A DNA stretch of 37,068 nucleotides from JBDTVS01 sp040007095 (GTDB lineage Bacteria; Acidobacteriota; Vicinamibacteria; Vicinamibacterales; CAVVIG01): contig JBDTVS010000219.1 in NCBI GenBank assembly GCA_040007095.1, forward strand, positions 1 to 37,068, written 5' to 3'. Positions 25,701-32,722 of this stretch are shown here, one piece after another; the stretch's first letter is position 1, and the number at the start of each line of letters is the position of its first letter. The translations under genes were made by a program, and so were the position numbers. A model generated the notes under the pieces. It saw only the letters and a program-made list of their open reading frames with translations, did no database searches and was not told the DNA's origin.

Positions 25701-26138
25701 CTCGAGATCCTGCACCTCGTCGAGTTCGGTGAAGCCTGGGGAGACGCCCGATTCGACCGGGCGCTCACGAAGCAGGCGGGCACAGAACGAGTGAATCGTC
25801 CCTGCGAAGAATCGCTCCAGATTCGACAACGCCGCCTGAAGCCGGGCGACGCGGTCGGGATCCCGTGGGCGGTCTGACGAAACGGCGCACGCTCTGTCCA
25901 TCTCCATCTCGAGCGCCAGGTGGAATCGGCCCCGAAGTTCCGACGCGGCCTTCCGGGTAAAGGTGACCGCCGCCATGTGCTCGACCTGGTAGACACCGGT
26001 CGCCACGCCCGCGGCCATGCGCGCGGCGAGCATCTGCGTCTTGCCCGATCCGGCCCCTGCTTCGACGAGGATGTTCTGGAGCAGCTCCTCGCGGATCACA
26101 CGGCGCGACTCGCGGTCGACCGCACGAGAGTCACTCAT
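22746..26138 (-). CDS. AddA/RecB-like UvrD helicase with C-terminal PD-(D/E)XK nuclease
   Basis: A 1130-residue superfamily 1 helicase-nuclease. Walker A is AGAGSGKT at 27-34, followed by motif Ia AVTFTRKAASELRGR, motif II LLVDEFQDTDPVQ, motif III VVGDPKQSIYRFRRAD, motif IV LTLNFRSAP, motif V LMNLHKAKGLEAHVV and motif VI YVAATRARQVLVV. The C-terminal RecB-type nuclease has GVIDLV (D1067) and IVDYKTD (D1080, K1082) followed by YAGQIAEYERAW. It should unwind and degrade double-strand ends together with the AddB-like protein, whose stop codon overlaps its ATG by eight bases. An inserted stretch of about 50 residues near 640-690 derives from two copies of a palindromic DNA repeat and probably forms a disordered loop. 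Confidence 0.93.
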   Translation of the reverse strand: MSDSRAVDRESRRVIREELLQNILVEAGAGSGKTQMLAARMAAGVATGVYQVEHMAAVTFTRKAASELRGRFHLALEMEMDRACAVSSDRPRDPDRVARLQAALSNLERFFAGTIHSFCARLLRERPVESGVSPGFTELDEVQDLELRQRAWRDFITSARAVGDADMMALLEADIRPKDLDAAFATICDNDDVEFPTGEGVCPDPRPAWKALESFWKELQKHLPSSIGAESTCKIQQAASTFRGQLRVSRHRLGRPAVVASLVATWDCESKIVQMRWANSAAEKRRLRDLIQGLHRELCETVVAPYLAQWREYVYRLAIGLLTRARQTASDERRRLNAVNYGDLLNLTARVLRENVDVRRALQQKFRYLLVDEFQDTDPVQAEIVFWLAQEAGTSSARTPGEAPDWRKVPLRAGALFVVGDPKQSIYRFRRADIDIYNIVRQRFSESGVGRVLPLTLNFRSAPQLCTFANEVFQRRFPAEPTVHAPRFAPLDADPEKKISGDILTLTHRCEKRDLQAEDGRKIATYIRSEVDAGRRRFSDFLILTRKKRNRIAPYVHALEALNIPVEVSGAGAFGDSREVEALTLLLRALADPQDQVALIAVLRGPLFGISDPELFAFRQSGGWFGLFQDRGVVGEAVGGGRLQPDHDADSVSAVLRAAGDDRSGRPQPDRDGDSVHAALSALSQYYRWTRVLPAAGALERILEASGYLALAATTPGGVDAGDLAHAVDRVRQVVEDGASLADAADALEADREATSEVESLPLEPGRTDVVRLMNLHKAKGLEAHVVFLADPLGGVKPRADVHIERTELHARGWLKVVRKSEGSWAETLLGEHADWSAHEAAELPYVVAEEDRLLYVAATRARQVLVVSRWIGNADHCAWCVLDDSLKQAGELSVSAAVHVPAVALEDCSMGAETAAADAREKAHARVHQPSWTVTSVTAEARHIARMTRSVDASADDPSKVVVADTPSHRADAGQAWGTLVHGLLEHAMRHQAGTREDLRRLAVWLTVEEPQLRAVIDEALDTVQAVASAEFWSEAKTSPERHEEAPFAVLETKEGVPTLLTGVIDLVHRTEGGWKIVDYKTDRDGVGALSTKYAGQIAEYERAWRKFVAENVSAVLVSTRAERPGQDK
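24111..24228. repeat. two in-frame copies of a palindromic repeat inside the AddA-like gene
   Basis: GACCGAGTCG begins both copies, at 24111 and 24183, exactly 72 bp apart. Each continues into a hairpin: GTCCGGCTGGGGCCGG in copy 1 and GTCCGGCTGAAGCCGG in copy 2, the second followed by CCCCCACCTACG. Both stay in the frame of the minus-strand gene and encode related stretches (RPQPDRDGDSV and RLQPDHDADSV). On the plus strand copy 2 would encode VRLKPAPTY, similar to a VRLKPDTTY-type repeat I associate with Acidobacteriota genomes; this association is from memory and not checked here. Confidence 0.7.
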
Positions 26139-29100
26139 GGGCGGCGAGCCTCCCGAACGCCCCGAACCGAGTGTCCCCCAACTTGTTCTTCGCCTGCTGG
26201 TTCACCGCGCCGCCGCACGCCGCGGCGTAGTCACAGTAACGGCAGTTGCCCTCATCCGGCGTGCGAATGAACTGTCCAGTGATAATCACATCGCGCAAGT
26301 CGCCCAGAACGCCCGCGATCGCATCGCGCGTGGGCGCGGGTATCACCACGCGTTCCCGGCGTCCCTGGTGGCTGGAGAAGTAGTACACGCCCGCCGCCAT
26401 CGTCGGCGTCTTGCAACGGGACTTGAGCAGTTCGACGGCGGCGAGGCCATAGAGGGCGTGCTGCAACCGTTGTCCGCCAGCGAACACCCCTCTCCACTTG
26501 TCCCTCCAGAACCGGCCGGTCTTGTAGTCGAGCACCTCGAAGGTGGCGGCGCCAGTCTGGTTGATGCGATCGATGCGGCCGGCGATGCGGAGCGTGAGGC
26601 CCTTGCCGAGCGCGATCGCCACCGGCTCCGCCCGAGCGAGCGGCTCTTCATCGTCGTTCAGCGGTCGCCCGAAAGACACCTCGAGCCCGACAGCCGTTGT
26701 CGTCTCTTCGAGTTCCGCTTCAACGAACAGCTCGACGTCGGCCAGAAAATCCTGGCTTTCGCGCGCGAGAATCTCCGCCGTGGCCGCCGGCATCTCCTCG
26801 TGCAGCTGGATGAGGCGTTCCTGTGCGAGCGCCTGCAGCCAGGCACCGTCCTTCTTGGTGGGACGACGGTTCTCGTCGCGCACGCGCCGCAGGAACGTCG
26901 CGTAGATGTCGTGCAGTTCAGAGCCGCGGGTCAGCGGGTCGAGCCACACGTCCTTATCGCGCTCGCGCTCGTCCACTGGCCGCACGCCGAGGCCCCGTTT
27001 CAGGAAGAACCGGAACGGACATTCGGCGGCTTTCTCGAGCTCAGTGACCGAGTAGACGTTGGCGGCGCCAGAGGGATCGAGCACCGAACCCGCGTCGGGC
27101 ACGTAGCCATCGAACCCGGTGAATGCTTGCGTCTCGCGCCGTGTCTCCGCCGCGCGGCCGCGGGCCGTCTGTTGAAACGCGGCCCCGAGGACGGCCGTCC
27201 CTTCCTGGCCCGTTCCGACGACCCCGCGCAGCCACCAGCCGTTTGGTGACAGCGCGACATCGCGATCGGCAGGCACGGCCGATGTGGGCTCGCCCAACGC
27301 TGCCTTCATCGCCTGATACGAGAGGGTCTCGTTGCCCTGTTGGAGTCGATACGCCTGCAACATCAGCCAGGACGCATAGGTGTCTCGAAACTCTCGGGTG
27401 TCCCGGCACGAGTAACTGAACGTTGCCGACGCGCCGTGGACGGCCAGCCGACCCAGGACCGCATACACCGATTCGTCGATGCGATCGGTCGACAGGCGAA
27501 GGTCGGTCGAGATCGAGGCCCGTTCCGCGTCGAGCAGCACCGCGTCTTCGGTCGACGAGGAAAACACACGGCCCTCTTCGAGTCCGACGATGAAGAGGTA
27601 GGGCCGTCCGGCGTATCCGGCTTGCGATAGCGTGGACGCGAAGAGATGACCCGGGCGCGGACGTTCGGGAGCAACGGTCAGCGACTGGACCCGTTCGCGG
27701 ACGAAGCGGAGCGCCTCGGAGAGCGCGCACGAGAACGCGCCCAGCGCGCGCAGTTCGCCGACGTGTTCGCGCAAGGCGGCCGCCGCCCGATGATCGAGCG
27801 CGCTGCTCCGTGCGGTCCTGCGCTCGAGGAAGTCGAGAGCGCCGCTCACAACGGTCTGCAGTGGCACCTTGCCGTCAGCTCCCGGAGCCGGCAAGGAGGC
27901 CACGAGGTCGGAAATCCACGTGCGAACATGCGCGACTCGATCAGCCTTCTCCTGCGCGTCCGCGCGGTCGGCGTCCGACTCGTCCGGATCGTGGGCGCGA
28001 GATTCGTAGCGCTTGCAGAGGCGGCCGAACGCAAGTCCGTAGGTGGCCCGTCCCCATCCGGCCGCTGCACGCGCGAGCACACGCGCGGCCTGTCCGGCAG
28101 TGAAGCCCTCGTGGGCCTCGATGCTCACGTCGCCCGACTGGAGCAACCGGCGAAAATGGCCGGCCGAGAAGTCGGTTTCAATCCAGTCGCAGAGGCCGAG
28201 CAATGCCCGGCCCGGACGCGTGAATGTCGCGGGAATGCCCGCCCCCAGCGTGACGGGCCAGTTGTGTCGGAGTGCCTTCTCCCAAATCAAGGCCTGATGC
28301 GCGTCAGAGGCGCAGGCGATCTCGACCTGATCCAGCGACACGCCAATCGACAGCACGCGGCGAAAGACCTCCTCGATTTCCGCCTCCCGACCGCCCGCGT
28401 GAAACAGATCGATCGCCGGCATCGGAACGACGCGGGATGCGGCTGACGGCGTCATCAGGAACGCCAGCGGGTTCGTCGCGGGCGCGGCTTTCAGCAGCCG
28501 GGCCCGACGCGACAACAATCGGCGAGGCAGCGACACGCTGGGAAGTTCGAACGTTTGGGGCTCGATCCGTTCGCCGGGCATGGCATCCATGACGGCGCGC
28601 TGAAGCGGATTCCAGTGGGCGTCCGGCAACTCAGTCCAGCAGTCCTGCAGCTGAACCGGGCACCAGTCGGCATGCCTCAGCGCCTCTTTGTACACCGCGG
28701 CCAAATCGGCGCGCTGGTGCTCGGCCAGGAAGCGCTCGTAGGACGACAGCAGCGCCACGATCTCTGCCCGCTTCGCGGGCGATGAGAAGACGTTGGGCGT
28801 CAGCACTTCCGGACCAACACCCGACATCCGCAGCTCGCGTACGGTGGTCCATAGCGCCTGAGCCAGGGTGGGATGGTCTGCCAGCGGTCGGAAGTAGCCG
28901 CCCTGCACCGGAAGTTCCAGAAGGAGGCGCATCATCAGCGCCGGACCCAGTTCCTCTTCGGATGGGTCGATGCCGCGCTCGACGAGAAAAGGCGCGCCCA
29001 TCAGGAGCGCGATGTCCAGGGGCGTCACAAACCTGAGGTTGGCCCAGTCGGTCCCTTCGAGCACGAGGCGATCGCCGAGCGTGCGTCCGATGGCGTGAGT

Positions 29101-29175
29101 CGGGACAAAGACCCACTTCGCGCGAGTGCGATGTGTAGTGCAGAGACAGGCGAGCTGGGCCACGAACGGATCCAC
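26131..29175 (-). CDS. AddB-like PD-(D/E)XK nuclease with Fe-S cysteines
   Basis: A 1014-residue protein with the AddB plan: a helicase-like N-terminal two thirds and a C-terminal nuclease. The iron-sulphur cysteines of AddB-type nucleases are visible at C719 (ECPFRFF) and C978, C981, C987 (NCRYCDYAAAC). Nuclease residues are D869 (GRID) and D883/K885 (VLDYKTG). The N-terminus (KWVFVPTHAIGRTLGDRL) has no Walker A where Bacillus AddB has one, so this subunit should not hydrolyse ATP; the helicase motor would be the AddA-like partner. GTG at 29175 has GGGAGG four bases upstream. The stop lies within the AddA-like start (overlap of eight bases). It is the first gene of the central operon. Confidence 0.88.
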   Translation of the reverse strand: MDPFVAQLACLCTTHRTRAKWVFVPTHAIGRTLGDRLVLEGTDWANLRFVTPLDIALLMGAPFLVERGIDPSEEELGPALMMRLLLELPVQGGYFRPLADHPTLAQALWTTVRELRMSGVGPEVLTPNVFSSPAKRAEIVALLSSYERFLAEHQRADLAAVYKEALRHADWCPVQLQDCWTELPDAHWNPLQRAVMDAMPGERIEPQTFELPSVSLPRRLLSRRARLLKAAPATNPLAFLMTPSAASRVVPMPAIDLFHAGGREAEIEEVFRRVLSIGVSLDQVEIACASDAHQALIWEKALRHNWPVTLGAGIPATFTRPGRALLGLCDWIETDFSAGHFRRLLQSGDVSIEAHEGFTAGQAARVLARAAAGWGRATYGLAFGRLCKRYESRAHDPDESDADRADAQEKADRVAHVRTWISDLVASLPAPGADGKVPLQTVVSGALDFLERRTARSSALDHRAAAALREHVGELRALGAFSCALSEALRFVRERVQSLTVAPERPRPGHLFASTLSQAGYAGRPYLFIVGLEEGRVFSSSTEDAVLLDAERASISTDLRLSTDRIDESVYAVLGRLAVHGASATFSYSCRDTREFRDTYASWLMLQAYRLQQGNETLSYQAMKAALGEPTSAVPADRDVALSPNGWWLRGVVGTGQEGTAVLGAAFQQTARGRAAETRRETQAFTGFDGYVPDAGSVLDPSGAANVYSVTELEKAAECPFRFFLKRGLGVRPVDERERDKDVWLDPLTRGSELHDIYATFLRRVRDENRRPTKKDGAWLQALAQERLIQLHEEMPAATAEILARESQDFLADVELFVEAELEETTTAVGLEVSFGRPLNDDEEPLARAEPVAIALGKGLTLRIAGRIDRINQTGAATFEVLDYKTGRFWRDKWRGVFAGGQRLQHALYGLAAVELLKSRCKTPTMAAGVYYFSSHQGRRERVVIPAPTRDAIAGVLGDLRDVIITGQFIRTPDEGNCRYCDYAAACGGAVNQQAKNKLGDTRFGAFGRLAAHE

Positions 29176-29678
29176 GCCACCTCCCGCGCCGACAGTATTG
29201 AGCTACCAGGTCCGGGTTGGCGACGAGCGAAGGGAACCCGAATCAGTCATTTTGACGAGCGGCAGTGTGGGAAATGTGTCCCATTCAGCACACGCTTGCG
29301 CAGAATACCATTCACGCTAAACGTCGCACACATCGTCACACGGCTTGCACGTCGAGCTGATGACACCCGAAGGACCAGTGTGAAGATGACCCATATGCCA
29401 AGAGACATCGCCGCCCCGGCTGGGACAGGAGACAGTCGCGATTCTCCGTGCGGGACTGAACGGACGCCCTCACACGTGATGGACCATCCCCGCGCGGCGC
29501 CACCCACCAGCCCTTTCGCGCGGGGCGTTCTCAGCCCGTTGGCGCGATCGGTTCAGGGCTTGACGGCACGAGTCAAGTCGTCGATTCGTTCGTGACTCAT
29601 TAAATAGATCATTCATGCCGAAGTCCTTTGAACACGGCATGCCTCGTTCGACCGGGACCCGACGGCTGCGAAGTGTAC
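29176..29678. other. 503-bp region upstream of the central operon
   Basis: This should contain the promoter of the AddB-like operon, though no clean -35/-10 pair was found. It holds a palindrome CTTGAC-N7-GTCAAG at 29559-29577, a plausible operator, and GGGACACATTTCCCA-like dyad symmetry near 29270-29284. A 48-codon minus-strand frame at 29470-29616 starts MNDLFNESRTNRRLDSC with AAAGGA seven bases upstream. It is Arg-rich and unlike known proteins, so I do not call it a gene. Confidence 0.35.
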
Positions 29679-30686
29679 TTACTTGAACTCCTGAGCCAGG
29701 CGCTCGAGCGCTGGATCTGGCCTTCCAAAACTCACGATGCGAACATCCAAGCCGAGACCTGCCACTTTTTTCAACGCGCGCCGCATCGCGGCGTGGATCC
29801 ATGGTGATTCGTTGCCGAAGGCCCCGCCACCAAGACTCGTCAGAAACACGATCTTCGAGGAGAACCGATCCGCGTTGATCACGGCAGCCCAAAGCGTGGC
29901 TTCGTACGCACCTTCGAGGACCAGGACCGCAAAGGGCTTCCAGCGGTCGGCCGGGATTGGCGTGTAGCTGACGGGAAGAGCGGAGCAGAACACCTGGGTG
30001 ACGACGAGGTGTGTCTCCTGGGCGTCTGTCACTTGCACGCCGCTATGAAGGCCGACGCGGAGTAGAGCACGAAGGTCATCTGTCTGGTGGGCATCGAGCG
30101 CTTTGAGTTTCTGAGCGATGACCGCCAGACCCCTCTCTGTGCACAGGGCATATCCATTGCGCATCGTCCATAGCCTGTCCGTGTCGTTGCCCAGTGCTGC
30201 ACCGAGGCTCTCCAGACAATCGATTTGTCGGTCTCGCGTTTGCCCGGTCTGGCCATCGACAGGCGCAAAGAAATTCCGGTAGACGGTGGCCGCACCGGCG
30301 GCGATCGCGCAGGCGGGGCCCTGTGTGTGATCGTTGATGTATCGAGTGACGCCGTCTTCAGGACAGACGTCAGGTCCCACCATTTCAAGCAGATTGAACT
30401 GGGAAGCGACCTGAAACAACGCGTTTTGGTTGGCCGGGTCGCGATGCATTTTCCTGACGTCGCCGGACACGTTGGAGACCTTGAGTGCTCCAGCGAGTCG
30501 GTGGACAACGCTCTCGGCCCGGTTTCGCAGCTCCTTCAGCGAAGGCGTTTCCAATTCGCCGATCGCGTACGACCGGTTGTTGATCTTGGAACGGAGCGAC
30601 GTCCCGACCACCTCCAGCTGCGTCTGCGTCTCGTCGTACGATCGCTCCCGAAATCCCACCAGATTGTCGAACCAGTCCACAGCCAT
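29679..30686 (-). CDS. unknown protein with macrodomain-like C-terminal region
   Basis: A 335-residue soluble protein. The N-terminal part starts MAVDWFDNLVGFRERSYDETQ and includes a strongly patterned centre (ALFQVASQFNLLEMVGPDV, GVTRYINDHTQGPACAIAAGAATVYRNFF). The C-terminal part has QVFCSALPVSY and IVFLTSLGGGAFGNESPWIHAAM. The GGGAFGN loop followed by a helix is reminiscent of ADP-ribose-binding macrodomain/PARG folds; this is inference from motif shape. If correct, it may bind or hydrolyse ADP-ribose derivatives. ATG at 30686 is chosen because GGAG lies eight bases upstream and the longer open frame to 30851 looks non-coding. It is on the same strand as, and 503 bp upstream of, the central DNA-processing operon. 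Confidence 0.8.
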   Translation of the reverse strand: MAVDWFDNLVGFRERSYDETQTQLEVVGTSLRSKINNRSYAIGELETPSLKELRNRAESVVHRLAGALKVSNVSGDVRKMHRDPANQNALFQVASQFNLLEMVGPDVCPEDGVTRYINDHTQGPACAIAAGAATVYRNFFAPVDGQTGQTRDRQIDCLESLGAALGNDTDRLWTMRNGYALCTERGLAVIAQKLKALDAHQTDDLRALLRVGLHSGVQVTDAQETHLVVTQVFCSALPVSYTPIPADRWKPFAVLVLEGAYEATLWAAVINADRFSSKIVFLTSLGGGAFGNESPWIHAAMRRALKKVAGLGLDVRIVSFGRPDPALERLAQEFK

Positions 30687-30944
30687 CTTCGCTACTCCAG
30701 TGCCCTTGCGTGCAACGTGATCGACGGCCGTCATCGCGGATACCACCCTGCCGCAGTCGATGCCGCGTTTTCGGTCGTGCGACTCGAGAACTTTCAGCCC
30801 GCCGGGACCGAGCCCCTTCCACGGTTTCCCGACGGAGCGCGAGGAACCCATTGTCCCATCTGCGAGGTGCTCGTCAGGCCCGCGTCGACAGATGACCGGA
30901 GAGCGAGTGGATGCGAGGCAGCATGCGCGGCTCAGACTGATGCG

Positions 30945-31497
30945 TCACCACAGCGGCTGGAGGAAACGGATGACCGCGCGGATCATGTCGTCTCCCGCCA
31001 GCAGTTCGTGATCGTTGTGATCGGCGTCGGGAATCACCGGAAGTGTCTTGGGCGCCGCCGCCGCTGCATAGAGGCGTCGACCGTTTTCGATGGGTACGAT
31101 CCGATCGCTCTCGCCCGCTATGACCAGCAACGGCACTTGGATCCCGCGAATCTTGTCGATCGTCGCGAACCGGTCTCGAAGAAGCAGGCGCACGGGCAGG
31201 AACGGATGGTGATGCCGTCCGATGTCGCTCATGGATGTGAGCGGCGACCGCAGGATAAGGGCCGCGGGCGGGTGATCGACGGCGAGGTCGACCGCCACCG
31301 CCGTTCCCAACGACTCGCCGAGGTACACCAGCCGCGAGGTGTCCACGTCCGAGCGCCCAGCCACGAACGCTCGAGCGGCACGGCTATCTGCGGCGAGTCC
31401 CTTCTCCGTCGGTGTCCCAGGATTTCCGCCATAACCCCGATAATCGACGAGAAGTACCTGCAACGCCTGTCGATGGAGCGCCGCGGCCAACGGGAGG
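30945..31497 (-). pseudogene. 5'-truncated alpha/beta hydrolase
   Basis: The minus strand encodes the C-terminal ~184 residues of an alpha/beta hydrolase of the BEM46/YsgA-like type: LLVDYRGYGGNPG, nucleophile motif GESLG, a segment SPLTSMSDIGRHHHPFLPVRLLLRDRF, the acid in AGESDRIVP and the base in DADHNDHE. The catalytic triad is intact, but the first ~80-90 residues of the family, including the oxyanion-hole region, are missing. Upstream of about 31497 the homology ends exactly where a plus-strand hsdR fragment begins. The frame stays open further but only as antisense of that fragment. It is therefore a broken gene, or an assembly join. Confidence 0.75.
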
Positions 31498-31851
31498 GGC
31501 CGCGGCGTGCTCGTGAACAACCCGGACGAGCTGAAGGCCGTTACGCCTGACGCGCGGGCCAAGACACACTTCCTGATCGTGGACTGCGTTCGCGTCACCG
31601 AGCACAAGCTGGCAGACACTCGCCCGCTCGAGAAGAACCCGACGGTGTCGCTCCGCGCGCTACTGGACCACGTGGCAGCGAACGGGACCAACGACGAGTA
31701 CCTCTCGTCGCTCGCCGGCCGTCTCGCGCGGATCGACAAGCAGTGCGACGCAGACGACCGGAAGAAGGTGGACGAAGCATCGGGCGGCGTCGCGCTTGCC
31801 TCCATCGCCGCCTGCCTGGTCCACGCCATCGACGCCGACGTGCTGGCACGC
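31498..31851 (+). pseudogene. internal fragment of a type I restriction endonuclease subunit (hsdR)
   Basis: The plus strand encodes about 118 residues resembling part of EcoAI-type HsdR downstream of the helicase motifs: GRGVLVNNPDELKAVTPDARAK, then THFLIVDCVRVTEHKLADTRPL and SSLAGRLARIDKQC. A full HsdR is about 800-1000 residues; the DEAD motor and nuclease parts are absent, as are hsdM and hsdS. Both borders coincide with truncation points of the flanking minus-strand genes. It cannot be functional and marks a recombination scar or a chimeric assembly. Confidence 0.65.
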
Positions 31852-32204
31852 CCTCGACGATGACCATCCCGGTCACGCCTGTTTCGGCCGCCTGCGCGCC
31901 TTCAGCAAGACGCAGCGTCGCCCTCTGACGGCCATCCTCAGACGATGAGAAGCGCACCTCGTAGCTGATATTGGCGATGGCATCGCCGTCCGTATCGATC
32001 TTCAGCTCGTACCGGGCCTCAGGCGCGAACGGCTCGGCAGTCGTTGGTCCCGGCGGATTGAGGCCGACCGACGGATGCACATTCATGATGAAGATCGACT
32101 TGCCGCCGTCTCCCGGCTTGGGAAAGGCATACAGATCGGTCAAGTCGAGGCGCGCGTCCCCCGCGCGGGAATCCGATACTGGGACCGGGATAGTGGTGTG
32201 ACAC
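31852..32204 (-). pseudogene. truncated, frameshifted DUF4331 gene copy
   Basis: From a GTG at 32204 (AGGAG eight bases upstream) the frame reads MSHHYPGPSIGFPRG. A five-G run near 32156-32162 then adds one base, and the conserved DARLDLTDLYAFPKPGDG, IFIMNVHPSVG and YELKIDTDGDAIANISYEV continue in another frame. Homology stops after about 115 residues at the hsdR fragment junction. The sequence parallels the start of the intact DUF4331-cupin gene at 35611-37008, so the two are paralogues. It lies 45 bp downstream of the VOC gene. Confidence 0.75.
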
Positions 32205-32249
32205 GTCACGTTCTCCTGTTGTCGGCTTTGGTCACAGGGTTGCCGATCG

Positions 32250-32705
32250 TCAACCGTAGGTGAATTCTGGCTTGCTCTGACCGACCTCGATGATATAGCC
32301 GTCAGGATCGCGGATGTAGCAGCGCGTCTCGCCGTATTTGTCCTTCGGCTCGGTAATGAACTCGGCTCCTCGACTTTTCCAGGCGTCGTAGCACGCACGA
32401 ATGTCCGCGACGCGGATATTCATAAAGCTACTGATCCTGTTCGGATCAGCAAGGACGCCGAGCGTGATCGACGGCTTGTCGGGGGTTGGCCCGCCTCCGA
32501 CGTTGACAATCAGCCACATGTTCGCGATCTGAATGTATCCAGGTGCGCCGTCACTATCGCCTCTGCTCAGAATGCGACCGCCGAAGACCGCCTCATAAAA
32601 ACGAAGCGATCGGTCGATGTCGGCGACGGTGAGAAACTGTGCGACTGTGAATCCATCGCGCGGGGGCATCTCATAGTTCTTCTGTTCGATCGGTACGGTG
32701 GCCAT
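32250..32705 (-). CDS. VOC (glyoxalase/dioxygenase superfamily) protein
   Basis: A 151-residue cytoplasmic protein with the paired beta-alpha-beta-beta-beta modules of the vicinal-oxygen-chelate fold: FLTVADIDRSLRFYEAVFGGRI in the first half and MNIRVADIRACYDAWKSRGAEF in the second, ending RCYIRDPDGYIIEVGQ with the usual metal-ligand Glu. The substrate is unknown. Start: ATG at 32705 with AAAGGAG five bases upstream. It begins 17 bp after the stop of the cytochrome P460 gene, so they are probably co-transcribed. Confidence 0.9.
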   Translation of the reverse strand: MATVPIEQKNYEMPPRDGFTVAQFLTVADIDRSLRFYEAVFGGRILSRGDSDGAPGYIQIANMWLIVNVGGGPTPDKPSITLGVLADPNRISSFMNIRVADIRACYDAWKSRGAEFITEPKDKYGETRCYIRDPDGYIIEVGQSKPEFTYG

Positions 32706-32722
32706 GGCGACTCCTTTCGACC

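Noticed and set aside
14219..29175. DISARM, BREX, Dnd/Dpd or Lamassu system
   Set aside because: The SNF2 and SMC-like genes are reminiscent, but the diagnostic partners (DrmB/DUF1998, methyltransferases, PglZ, DndC, LmuA) are absent.
29470..29616. 48-codon frame MNDLFNESRTNRRLDSC with an AAAGGA site
   Set aside because: Arg-rich, no family resemblance, and too short to separate from chance in a regulatory region.
30225..31550. 441-codon plus-strand frame antisense to the macrodomain-like gene
   Set aside because: No recognisable motif; overlaps two minus-strand genes with clear family or motif structure.
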